Source: Variovorax saccharolyticus
GTDB taxonomy: Bacteria > Pseudomonadota > Gammaproteobacteria > Burkholderiales > Burkholderiaceae_C
NCBI RefSeq assembly: GCF_030316765.1
Contig: NZ_JASZYT010000022.1
Coordinates: forward strand, 1-63,921
Length of the DNA stretch: 63,921 nt
Reading direction: 5' to 3'
Shown here piece by piece: positions 18,134-26,954 of the stretch. Numbering within the stretch: the stretch's first letter is position 1; each line of letters opens with the position of its first letter. The notes beneath the pieces are model-generated. The model worked only from the letters and a program-made list of their open reading frames with translations, searched no databases and was not told the origin of the DNA. The position numbers were made by a program, and so were the translations under genes.

Positions 18134-18566
18134 GGAAACCTTCAAAGAATGAATGCAAGCGTCGAACGGCGGGCGATGACTGTGGAGGGATCCTCGCGTT
18201 TCCAGCAAGTCGACATGTCAGACAGCGCGCTGTCCTCGGGAGGCGGTTCCCTTACTCACCCGCGTCTGCCTCTGCGCCGCATCCTGACCCCGAAGAGGGG
18301 CACGTTGCCAACGTCCCCTTCCCCTGCTCGTCGAGATCGATTCCTCCGCCGGGGCGGGGCGCAGGATCCAACCTCGGTATGTAGGGGAGGCGGCGCGTGC
18401 GCGAGGTCGATAGCACATTCAAAGACTGCAGCCGTCGTGGCTGCGAACTCGTCGAGTCGTTCGATGGGAAAGGCGGCCGGTGTTAGCCGCAAAGGGCACG
18501 ACGGGACCACGTCCGACGCGTTCGATCGAAGGAATCGGCTACGCTGCGCAGGCCTCACGTACCCCC
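18134..18566. other. Intergenic between divergent genes
   Basis: It separates the leftward AsmA/BrkB pair from the rightward hybrid kinase. No protein-like frame was seen. It should hold both promoters, but no sharp consensus could be picked out. Confidence 0.35.
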
Positions 18567-20489
18567 ATGCCGAACAGATTCAACGAGCCACCCGTGCCCA
18601 GCCCGGCCACCCCACCGCCGGACCGCTGGGCCGTGTCCGACGCGGACTATCGCGCTATGGTCGACGCCGTGCTCGACTACGCGATCTTCTTCCTGGACCC
18701 GACGGGACACATCCTGACCTGGAACGCTGGCGCAGCGAGGATGAAGAAATACACCGCTTCGGAGATTATGGGACGCCACTTCTCCCTGTTCTATCCCCAA
18801 GAACTGCTGGACAAGGGCTGGCCTGCCCATGAACTCAAGACCACCGCCGCGGAGGGCAGATTCGAGGACGAAGGCTGGCGACTGCGAAAAGATGGCACGC
18901 GTTTCTGGGCCAGCATCGTCCTGACTCGCCTCAACCATCCCGACGGGTCATTGAAGGGTTTCCTGAAGATCACCCGGGATCTGAGCGAGCGGCAACGGCA
19001 TGAAGAGCGACTGCGAGCGAGCGAAGAGCGCTTCCGACTCATCGTGGATGGAGTCAAGGACTACGCCATCTTCATGCTGGACCCGGCGGGCTACGTGGTG
19101 AGTTGGAACACCGGCGCGCGCGCGACCAAGGGATACCAAGCGGCGGAGATCATTGGCAAGCATTTCTCCGTTTTTTATCCACCAGAGGTGGTCGCCACCG
19201 GGTTTCCAGATCGAGAACTGAAGTCGGCTCTGGAGGCCGGACGCTTCGAAGACGAAGGCTGGCGTGTGCGCAAAGACGGCACACGCTTCTGGGCCAGCGT
19301 CGTCCTGAGCCCGCTGTTCGACAAGACCGGCCAGCATCGCGGTTTCGCCAAGGTGACGCGAGACCTCACCGACCGCCGTCGGATCGCCGCTCTGGAAGAC
19401 GAGGGCCGGCGGATCTCGACCTTCCTGGCTATGCTGGGACACGAGTTGCGAAACCCGCTCGCACCCATCGCCAACGTGGTGGCGATACTGCAACGTCAGT
19501 CCGACCCTCAGGTCAAACGGTTGATCGGCGTGGCGTCGCGACAGGTCAGGCAGATCACGCGCCTCGTCGACGATCTCCTCGACGTCGGACGCATCGCCAA
19601 TGGCAAGATCCATCTGGAGCTGAAGCCGCTCCGGCTCGCCATCGCCGTGAGGGAGGCCATTGAAGCGACGAGGCCCATTGTGGCAGTCAAGCAGCACGTG
19701 CTCGATGTCGAACTCGGGGATGAGCTGCTGTGGGTCAGCGGAGACCACAGCCGCTTGGTGCAGGTCGTTTCCAACCTGCTTCACAACGCCGCGAAGTTCA
19801 CACCCAGGGGCGGGCGCATCAAGGTTCGGCTCGAGGCGGGGCCTCTGGGCGCGAGCATCAGCGTGTCCGACAGCGGGCCTGGCATCTCGTCGACGCATCT
19901 GCCAGAGATCTTCAATCTGTTCGCTCAAGGCGACCAGGACATCGCCAGGACGCAAGGCGGCTTGGGCCTTGGCCTGACCCTGGTGCAAAGCATCGCCGTG
20001 CTTCACGGCGGCGAGGTGAGTGCCTTCAGCAAAGGCGTTCCGGGGGAAGGGGCTGAGTTCATCGTCAGTCTGCCCACCATCACTGCGCCGCTCGAGGTTC
20101 CCCGTGAGACGGGTCCCCAGGCCGGCAGGCGCATCCTCGTTGTCGACGACAACCGGGACGCCGCCGAGACCCTGTCGCTGATGGTGGAGGCGTTGGGCTA
20201 CTACCCGACCGCCGTGTTTGACGGGGAAGCCGCGCTCCATGCTATCAAGTGCGCAAGGCCGGATGTCGTGTTGATGGATATCGGGCTGCCCGGGCTGAGC
20301 GGTTGGGAAGTCGCCCAGAAGGTCCGCAGCGAAATCGCAGATCCTCCGCCCTTGATCGCCGTCACGGGGTATGGCCAACCGTCCGATCGCGCGAAAAGCC
20401 TGGAGCTGGGTTTCCAGGACCATTTCACCAAGCCCATCGAGATCGAACAGCTCACCGTCACCTTAAGCCGCCTGCTTGGGCTGGCCTGA
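18567..20489 (+). CDS. Hybrid sensor histidine kinase, PAS-PAS-HisKA-HATPase-REC
   Basis: This is a 640-residue soluble protein from the ATG at 18567. Two very similar PAS domains lie at about 25-145 and 150-270; both carry DYAIFxLDPxG, SLFYP/SVFYP and FEDEGWRxRKDGTRFWAS, so they arose by internal duplication. The dimerisation domain has the phosphoacceptor His292 in LGHELRNPLAP; the ATPase domain has NLLHNAAKFT, SDSGPGIS and GLGLGLTL; and the C-terminal receiver has VVDDNRDAAETL and Asp571 in LMDIGLPG. The PAS pair suggests a ligand, light or redox input. No output gene is adjacent. It is likely cytoplasmic. Confidence 0.93.
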   Translation: MPNRFNEPPVPSPATPPPDRWAVSDADYRAMVDAVLDYAIFFLDPTGHILTWNAGAARMKKYTASEIMGRHFSLFYPQELLDKGWPAHELKTTAAEGRFEDEGWRLRKDGTRFWASIVLTRLNHPDGSLKGFLKITRDLSERQRHEERLRASEERFRLIVDGVKDYAIFMLDPAGYVVSWNTGARATKGYQAAEIIGKHFSVFYPPEVVATGFPDRELKSALEAGRFEDEGWRVRKDGTRFWASVVLSPLFDKTGQHRGFAKVTRDLTDRRRIAALEDEGRRISTFLAMLGHELRNPLAPIANVVAILQRQSDPQVKRLIGVASRQVRQITRLVDDLLDVGRIANGKIHLELKPLRLAIAVREAIEATRPIVAVKQHVLDVELGDELLWVSGDHSRLVQVVSNLLHNAAKFTPRGGRIKVRLEAGPLGASISVSDSGPGISSTHLPEIFNLFAQGDQDIARTQGGLGLGLTLVQSIAVLHGGEVSAFSKGVPGEGAEFIVSLPTITAPLEVPRETGPQAGRRILVVDDNRDAAETLSLMVEALGYYPTAVFDGEAALHAIKCARPDVVLMDIGLPGLSGWEVAQKVRSEIADPPPLIAVTGYGQPSDRAKSLELGFQDHFTKPIEIEQLTVTLSRLLGLA

Positions 20490-21189
20490 CCGGGCATCGA
20501 CTTTTCCGAGATGCGGCGAGATCCTTTGCATGCAAACGTTGGCAACGCTGAAGTCGACAAGCGGTCGCAGCGATGGCACGTCGTTTGCATGACCCAGCCA
20601 GCAGACGCTCATCGAGCGGCGCCTCCCGAATGGTGTCTCCTCCACCCGTGAGGGTGGTTGCTCCCGGGGCGCAAGCCTCGGGAGCCTTTTTCTCTACGGT
20701 CACGACGATGGAATCTAGCAGGGCCAATTGCGACTACGCCGCTGAACGGACAACCCCGCAGGGGGGGACGGCGCGGCCGCGCCGTGACCTTCACACTGCC
20801 GACCTCCTCGCCCGTTGCCGCGACCGGGCCGAGCTCCGTCCGAAGCGATTGATCAAGGGCTTCCCCATAGTGACGTGCCCCGCGGGCGACCGCTCAACAG
20901 ATCTTTGATTTGTCCGCAGGATCTGCGCCGACCGATGGTCGCCGTCAGGTCTGGTTCAGCCCCTGACGGCGAGTTGCGGTTCTGATCGCGCTGCCTTTCG
21001 GCCTCTCCCGGCTGCGTCGTTCTGAACGGGCACCGAGCTTGCTCTGCTGCCATCGCCGTCCAGATCGCCTTCGGTGTCTTCCTTCGCGCGCCGGCTGTGC
21101 GGCCAAACGCGACCAGTCTGCACATCCGTTGCAACCACGCCCTCACCGTGGACGCTCGCAGCGAGGAAGCCAGCGCTTGGCACATGAAA
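20490..21189. other. Long 3' region with palindromes and a terminator
   Basis: It contains the 12-bp palindrome TTTGCATGCAAA (20525-20536), a second TTTGCATG at 20584-20591, a hairpin CCACCC-gtga-GGGTGG (20642-20657) and a strong terminator (20660-20691). The rest up to the MscS gene shows no protein-like frame. The 170 bases between the kinase stop and the terminator could be a 3' UTR or a small RNA. Confidence 0.45.
20660..20691 (+). terminator. Rho-independent terminator after the hybrid kinase
   Basis: GCTCCCG (20660-20666) pairs with CGGGAGC (20679-20685) across a 12-base loop and is followed by CTTTTTC. The orientation fits termination of + strand transcripts from the hybrid kinase, or of a small RNA starting downstream of its stop codon. 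Confidence 0.8.
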
Positions 21190-22355
21190 CTAAGACGCAT
21201 CGTCAGCGCCGCGTCCCGCGCTCGCTGGCCGTCCTCGATGCGCCGACCCGGAAGACCGTTGGGTAACGGCCCCCTCAGCAGGCTCCCGTACGTCGCGATC
21301 ATCGCGGGAGACAAGCACCTTGCGCCCCGGAATGGCGAACTCCACACCCAGGGCCGCGAATTCGCGCAAGAGCTGGAGGTAGAGCCGTTGTTGCTCATCC
21401 ATGTAAAGTCCGTAGTTCGGGTCGGTGACGAAGTAGACCACTTCGAAATCGAGCGAGTTCGTACCCAGCGACTGGAAATGGACACGGTCCAGGCGCAGCG
21501 CGGGCCGCGATTCGATCAGTCGGCGCACGATGCCCGGGACGGCTTCCAGCTGCTCGGGGGTGGTGTCGTAGCTGACGCCGAACTTGAAGGCGATGCGCCG
21601 CTCGCCCATCCGCCGGTAGTTTCGAACGACCTGCTTCAACAGATCGGCGTTGCTGATGACGATCTCCTCGCCGCTCGTGCTGCGCACCCGGGTGGTTTTC
21701 AGACCGATGTGCTGCACCGTGCCGAAAGGTCGCCGAATCCGATCGCATCGCCGACCTCGAAGGGCTTGTCCACCGCGATCGACAGCGACGCGAACAGGTC
21801 GCCGAGGATGTTCTGCACGGCCAGGGCGATGGCGATGCTGCCGACGCCCAAACTCGCCACGAAGGCCGTGACGTTGACGCCGAGGTTCGAAAGAATCGCG
21901 AGTGCCACCACCGCCCACACGGCTGTTCGCAGCGTCCAAGACATGAGCGTTGCCGAAGCGCTGACTTGGGTCATGCCGGCGGAAGTGTGGCGCTCTTCGT
22001 AGCGGCGCAGGCCGATCGCAAAGGCCCGGTTCAGCCATAACCCGAGTTGCAGGGCGAGCGCGACGAACCAGAGCTGACCAACCCGAGCGTTCCAGCGATC
22101 GGAGAGATCGAGCATGCCCAGACCGATCAGCAAGGCGGCCAGCACCAGGAATGCGCGGTTGGTGCTGCTCAGCACGTCGATGGCGAGGTCGTCTACGCGA
22201 TTCTCGCTGCGCTCGGCCAGCGACCGCATGCGGCTCAGTGCAAGGCGCAGGAGCAGGCTCATGGCCAGGAAGGCGAGCACGGCGGTAGCGAGCGCGAGGG
22301 TCAAGTCCGAAAGAGGAAGCCCAAAGAGCGTGGAGTCGTCGAAAAAGTCGAACAC
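21190..22355 (-). pseudogene. MscS-family mechanosensitive channel, frameshifted
   Basis: The ATG at 22355 opens a protein with four transmembrane segments (ALATAVLAFLAMSLLLRL, AFLVLAALLIGLGML, LWFVALALQLGLWL, AVWAVVALAIL) and the pore helix LGVGSIAIALAVQNILGDLF of MscS. In PFEVGDAIGFGDL the frame fails and stops at 21699, while the next frame continues FGTVQHIGLKTTRVRSTSGE, the conserved MscS beta-domain, through to 21190. One missing base near 21730 accounts for this. Without it the channel would be about 388 residues. It is either a recently inactivated gene or a sequencing indel. The N-terminal half alone would not make the cytoplasmic vestibule. Confidence 0.85.
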
Positions 22356-23099
22356 TGTGGAACACCCAAATGTTGTCGATGGCAGAGGCAGACCGGTATA
22401 CCTGGCGGTCGTGAGGCGTGCGTAGGCGACGTCCTAACGATCCTGTGGGGCGCGCATCCTCGTGCAGGCCGATGGGACGCCAGGGGCCTGCTACGACGGG
22501 GACGCGCGGGCCCAGCCACCTGGGCCCTGCCTTCCCGGCGAGCGGCTTCGAGGTGTCGTAGGCGCAGCCTTCCGGGAAGCCGAGCCCTTCACGGGACCGC
22601 AACAGGAGGCGCATACATGCTGCACTGAAAGTTCACGAGCTACTTTCAGAAAACTCACAAGACCCGATCCTTGTCCAGGAGCGCGCTGCTCGCGCTGAGC
22701 ATCGCCAACACGCTCGCATTGGGTGCCTGAGTAACCCCATCGTCGGTGACCACGGCGAACAACGAACCGGATTCGATGATCGTGCTGGTTCCAGTTGCTG
22801 TGCCGCGCCGTTGTGCATGCTGGGCACCTGGGCCGGCCCCACCAGCGTCAGCCTGTCGCCTTCGAAGTTGCGCTGTGAAGACCGGGGCGAGCAAGCTCAG
22901 CTGCAACTGACCACGCCGGGCGCAGGTCGCCGGCGTCGCATCGCAGGCGAGCGCCAGCCTTCGACGCGTGCGTCCAACACCCGCCCCGCCGGCTGTCGAG
23001 TGGTCATTCCGACCTACACCAGCCCGCACTGCCATCCTTGACAATCTGTAACCAAGGCTCCCTGACCGCCTTCCACAACGCCAACGCCAGTCCTTTACC
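22356..23099. other. No gene seen
   Basis: This is divergent space between the channel and the second hybrid kinase. A - strand frame ending at 22655 contains protein-like words (TIIESGSLFAVVTDDG) but no domain or start was recognised. Otherwise there are only random frames. Confidence 0.35.
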
Positions 23100-25235
23100 G
23101 TGTCATCTCCCATCGATCCCCGAGCCCGCGTCGATGCCTTGCCGTCCCTGCCAGACCCCCAGGCGTTCCTGCGGCACGGCGGCGTGATGGGCGCGCGCAT
23201 TGCCGAGCGCGACTGGTCCGCAACCTCGCTCGGCCCGGCCGCGGACTGGCCGGGCGCCATCAAGTCGGTGTTGGCCAGTTGGCTGGACTCTCCGCAGGCC
23301 ATGTTCGTCGCCTGGGGACCCGATCTTCGCTTCTTCTTCAACGACACCTACCTTCCGTTTCTTGGCGCGCGCGGAGCCGACGTCGTCGGCCAACCGTTCC
23401 AGGAGGTCTGGCCGGACATCTGGAATGAGATCGAGCCGATCGCGCGTCAGGCGCTGGCGGGGCAGGGCCAGCGATTCGAAGAAATGCCGCTGTTGACGCA
23501 GCGCAACGGCTATCCCGAAGAGACCTGGTGGACCTTCACCTACATGCCGTTGCGCGACGAGCGTGGGCGGGTCCTCGGCATGATGTGCACCGCGTCCGAT
23601 GCCACGGCCTCGGTCCTCGCGGCCCGCAAGGCGGAACAGCATCGCGCCCGGCAGAACAGCATGCTCCAGCAGATGCCGGGCTTCGTCGGCCTGCTCGAGG
23701 GCCCTCGGCATGTCTATGAGTATGTGAACGATGCCTACCGCGCCATCGCGGGCGAGCGCGACTACCTGGGACGATGCATCCGTGACGTCCTGCCCGAACT
23801 GGAGGGGCAGGGCTACTTCGAGCTGCTCGACCAGGTCTACGATTCGGGAACGTCGTTCATTTCCCATGCCATGCCGATCCGCTTTACCGGCGAGGACGAC
23901 AATCGTCATATCGATCTGCTGTTCCACCCGCTTCGCAATGAGAGCGGCCAGGTGAGCGGCATCTTCGTGGGCGGCTACGACGTCTCGCGCCGCGTGACGG
24001 CCGAGCGCGCGTTGACCTCCCTGAACGAGTCACTCGAAAAGCGCGTGGACGAACGCACCGTGGAGTTGATGAGGACGCAGGAGGCCTTGAAGCATTCGCA
24101 GAAGCTCGAGGCCATCGGCAAGCTGACCGGTGGCGTGGCGCATGACTTCAACAACCTCCTGACCGTGATCGGCTCGTCGGTTGAGTTGCTGCGCCGGCCC
24201 CAACTGGCCGAGGACCGACGCAAGAAGTATGTTGAAACCATCGCCGAGACGGTGCGGCGTGCCGCGAAACTCACGAGCCAGCTGCTCTCGTTCGCCCGTC
24301 GCCAGGCGCTCAGACCCGAAGTGTTCGACGTGGGCCGGCAGGTCGAAGCCATCTCCGAACTGATCCGTCCCCTCACGGGCCCGGAGGTGGCGATCGAGAT
24401 CGCGGCGTCCGAGGAGGCTTGGCTGGTCGAATGCGACGTCAACCAGTTCGAGACGGCCATCGTCAACCTGGCCGTCAATGCCCGCGACGCCATGCCCGCG
24501 GGCGGCCTTCTCACCATCGAGATGTCCTGCGCGGAGGGCATTCCGGCGGACGGCAGCCATGCTTTTCGCCCCGGCCCGTTCATTGCGGTTGCGATGCGCG
24601 ACACCGGAACGGGAATTGCCCCAGAACACCTGGAACTGGTATTCGACCCGTTCTACACGACCAAGGAGGTCGGCAAAGGCACGGGCCTGGGCCTCAGCCA
24701 GGTTTTCGGCTTCACCCGGCAGTCGGGCGGCGACGTGCGCGTGACCAGCACGCCGGGGCAGGGCGCGACCTTCACGCTGTACCTGCCGCAGGCCGGCCCA
24801 GTGGGGGCGGGCGTGCCGACGGCCGCCCTGGGCGCCAGCGCCCTGTCTGACACACTCGCACTCACCATCCTTGTCGTGGAGGACAACACGTCCGTCGGTC
24901 GCATCTGCACCGAGGCGCTCAACGATCTCGGCCACACGACGCAGTGGGCCACCGACGCACAGCAAGCGCTGAGCATTCTCGAGCGCGGAGAGCTTCGTTT
25001 CGACCTGGTGTTCTCGGACGTAGTCATGCCGGGCATGAACGGCCTCGAGATGGCGCAACTCATCCGTTCGCGTCACCCCGGCCTGCCTGTGCTGTTGGCA
25101 AGCGGCTACAGCGACGTCATGGCCGACGTGGGGGTCCAGGGCTTCGAGTTGGTCCAGAAGCCTTACTCGGTCGACGCACTGGTGCGGTTGATGCGCAAGG
25201 CCCTGGAGCGGCCCGCCGCCTCGTCCATCCCCTGA
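23100..25235 (+). CDS. Hybrid sensor histidine kinase, PAS-PAS-HisKA-HATPase-REC
   Basis: This is a 711-residue soluble kinase with a GTG start at 23100. Two PAS_4-type domains (about 50-170 and 190-300; FVAWGPDLRFFFNDTYLPFLG, FVGLLEGPRHVYEYVNDAY) are followed by a short coiled coil and an H-box of the HDFNN type with His348 in GGVAHDFNNLL. The ATPase domain has NLAVNARDAMP, DTGTGI and GKGTGLGLSQVFGF. The C-terminal receiver has VVEDNTSVGRI and Asp640 in FSDVVMPGMNG. The receiver probably reports back on the kinase or passes phosphate to a phosphotransfer protein. A decayed partial copy of this gene is found at 32688-33095. Confidence 0.93.
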   Translation: MSSPIDPRARVDALPSLPDPQAFLRHGGVMGARIAERDWSATSLGPAADWPGAIKSVLASWLDSPQAMFVAWGPDLRFFFNDTYLPFLGARGADVVGQPFQEVWPDIWNEIEPIARQALAGQGQRFEEMPLLTQRNGYPEETWWTFTYMPLRDERGRVLGMMCTASDATASVLAARKAEQHRARQNSMLQQMPGFVGLLEGPRHVYEYVNDAYRAIAGERDYLGRCIRDVLPELEGQGYFELLDQVYDSGTSFISHAMPIRFTGEDDNRHIDLLFHPLRNESGQVSGIFVGGYDVSRRVTAERALTSLNESLEKRVDERTVELMRTQEALKHSQKLEAIGKLTGGVAHDFNNLLTVIGSSVELLRRPQLAEDRRKKYVETIAETVRRAAKLTSQLLSFARRQALRPEVFDVGRQVEAISELIRPLTGPEVAIEIAASEEAWLVECDVNQFETAIVNLAVNARDAMPAGGLLTIEMSCAEGIPADGSHAFRPGPFIAVAMRDTGTGIAPEHLELVFDPFYTTKEVGKGTGLGLSQVFGFTRQSGGDVRVTSTPGQGATFTLYLPQAGPVGAGVPTAALGASALSDTLALTILVVEDNTSVGRICTEALNDLGHTTQWATDAQQALSILERGELRFDLVFSDVVMPGMNGLEMAQLIRSRHPGLPVLLASGYSDVMADVGVQGFELVQKPYSVDALVRLMRKALERPAASSIP

Positions 25236-25243
25236 CAGTCGTG

Positions 25244-25264
25244 CGGCCGCGGAAACCGCGGCCG
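25244..25264. terminator. GC-rich perfect hairpin after the kinase stop
   Basis: CGGCCGCGG (25244-25252) and CCGCGGCCG (25256-25264) form a perfect 9-bp inverted repeat with a 3-base loop, 8 bases after the kinase stop codon. No T-tract follows, so it is a poor intrinsic terminator. It may stabilise the 3' end or pause transcription before the pao-type operon. Confidence 0.45.
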
Positions 25265-25418
25265 AGGGTGGGAGCGGTCCTACTGCGCGCGCGACTCTCC
25301 ACCGACGCGGGCGCTACATTTTCGTCGCGATGCTGAACCGCACCGGGCGTTGTGCGTACCAGCAGCCTCCGGCCGCTGATCCTTTCCCACACGCTGCAGA
25401 CAGACAAGAGGCCTCCCC

Positions 25419-25940
25419 ATGGATATGCGCGCCAAAGCTCCGCCCGAACCCGTGAACACCCATTTTCCGATCACGCTGCGGGTCAACGGGTTCGCCCAGG
25501 CGCTTCGCGTCGAGCCCTGCGTCACCCTGCTGGATCTGCTGCGGGAGCAGTTGCATCTCACAGGCACCAAGAAAGGTTGCGACCACGGACAGTGCGGCGC
25601 GTGCACCGTGCTGCTGGATGGCCGGCGCGTCAACAGCTGCCTGCAGCTGGCGGTCAGCGTGGACGGGTCCGCCGTGCAGACGGTGGAAGGGCTGTGCGAT
25701 GAGCACGATGCCGAAGCGCTCGACCCGCTCCAGCAGGCCTTCATGGACCACGATGCCTTCCAGTGCGGCTACTGCACCCCGGGCCAGATCTGTTCCGCGC
25801 GCGGCCTGCTCTCGGAGGGCCAGGCGAAGACCCGCGAGGAGGTTCGCGAGCTGATGAGCGGCAATCTCTGCCGTTGCGGCGCCTACACGAACATCACCGA
25901 TGCCGTGATGTCGGTGCTGGGGCAAGAGGCGGCGAAATGA
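25419..25940 (+). CDS. paoA: Aldehyde oxidase [2Fe-2S] subunit
   Basis: This 173-residue small subunit of a xanthine-dehydrogenase-family molybdenum hydroxylase has a plant-type [2Fe-2S] cluster with Cys54, Cys59, Cys62 and Cys74 (GCDHGQCGACTV) and a second cluster with Cys116, Cys119, Cys151 and Cys153 (CGYCTPGQI, LCRCGAY). It carries electrons from the molybdenum centre to the FAD subunit. Unlike the E. coli periplasmic PaoA, I see no twin-arginine signal peptide, so the enzyme may be cytoplasmic. It is the first gene of a tightly packed operon; its stop overlaps the next start (ATGA). Confidence 0.9.
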   Translation: MDMRAKAPPEPVNTHFPITLRVNGFAQALRVEPCVTLLDLLREQLHLTGTKKGCDHGQCGACTVLLDGRRVNSCLQLAVSVDGSAVQTVEGLCDEHDAEALDPLQQAFMDHDAFQCGYCTPGQICSARGLLSEGQAKTREEVRELMSGNLCRCGAYTNITDAVMSVLGQEAAK

Positions 25941-26953
25941 ATCGGTTCGAGTACGCCCGGGCCAGCGATGCGTCCGAAGCCGTTCGATGGGCCGCCGCCA
26001 GCGGCACGCGCTTCCTCGCCGGAGGCACCAACCTCGTCGACCTGCTGAAAGAAAACGTCGAGAGACCTGTGAAGGTCATCGACATTCGCAGGCTCCCGCT
26101 GTCGGCGATCACGAACCTTGACGGCGGGGGACTGCGCATCGGTGCGCTGGCCACCAACGCCGAGACCGCCTATCACGCCGACGTCCGGGCACGCTATCCG
26201 CTGCTGTCCTCGGCCATCCTCGCCGGCGCCAGCGCGCAACTGCGCAATGCCGCCACCAACGGGGGCAACCTGAACCAGCGCACCCGGTGCTACTACTTCT
26301 ACGACACTGCGGCCGGCTGCAACAAGCGAGAGCCCGGCAGCGGGTGCTCCGCGGTGGGGGGCGTCACACGCATTCACGCGATCCTCGGCGCGAGTGAGGC
26401 TTGCATCGCCACCCACCCCTCGGACATGTGCGTCGCGCTGGCGGCGCTGAACGCGACGGTCCGCGTGCAGGGCCCCGGCGGCGAGCGCCTGATCCCGTTC
26501 GCCGACTACCACCGCCTGCCCGGCAGCGACCCGGCGCGCGACAACACCCTCGCCGACGGCGACCTGGTCGTGTCGATCGACCTGCCAGCCGAGGATTTCA
26601 CGGGCCACCACACCTACCTCAAGTTGCGGGACCGCCTGTCATATGCATTTGCACTGGTCTCGGTGGCGGCGGCGCTGCGAATCGATGGGTCGGGCCGCAT
26701 CGAGGCGGGCCGCGTCGCGATGGGCGGCGTGGCCCACAAGCCGTGGCGGCTGCCCGAGGCCGAGGCGCTGCTGCAAGGCCAGACGCCGTCCCAGGCCTTG
26801 TTCCTGCGCGTCGCCGATCGGCTGCTCGCGGGTGCGCAGGGGCGCGGCGGCAACGACTTCAAGATCGAACTCGGTCGCCGCGCCATCGTCCGTGCCCTGC
26901 GGCAGGCCGCCGCCGGAACGCCCCAGTCCCAGTCCGACAAGCAGGTTGCGTGA
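25937..26953 (+). CDS. paoB: Aldehyde oxidase FAD-binding subunit with PaoB-type Fe-S loop
   Basis: This 338-residue FAD-binding medium subunit has the FAD motifs FLAGGTNLVDLLK and NAATNGGNL. After it comes the loop RCYYFYDTAAGCNKREPGSGC, with Cys118, Cys128, Cys137 and Cys156, matching the additional [4Fe-4S] cluster that distinguishes PaoB-type subunits from ordinary CO-dehydrogenase medium chains. That loop is the best evidence for the PaoABC assignment. Electrons leave the enzyme here, typically to O2, giving H2O2. Its start overlaps the paoA stop by four bases, and paoC follows after a single base. Confidence 0.9.
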   Translation: MNRFEYARASDASEAVRWAAASGTRFLAGGTNLVDLLKENVERPVKVIDIRRLPLSAITNLDGGGLRIGALATNAETAYHADVRARYPLLSSAILAGASAQLRNAATNGGNLNQRTRCYYFYDTAAGCNKREPGSGCSAVGGVTRIHAILGASEACIATHPSDMCVALAALNATVRVQGPGGERLIPFADYHRLPGSDPARDNTLADGDLVVSIDLPAEDFTGHHTYLKLRDRLSYAFALVSVAAALRIDGSGRIEAGRVAMGGVAHKPWRLPEAEALLQGQTPSQALFLRVADRLLAGAQGRGGNDFKIELGRRAIVRALRQAAAGTPQSQSDKQVA

Positions 26954-26954
26954 C

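Noticed and set aside
18948..20423. 491-codon frame antisense to the hybrid kinase
   Set aside because: It mirrors codon bias of the real gene and has no protein-like motifs.
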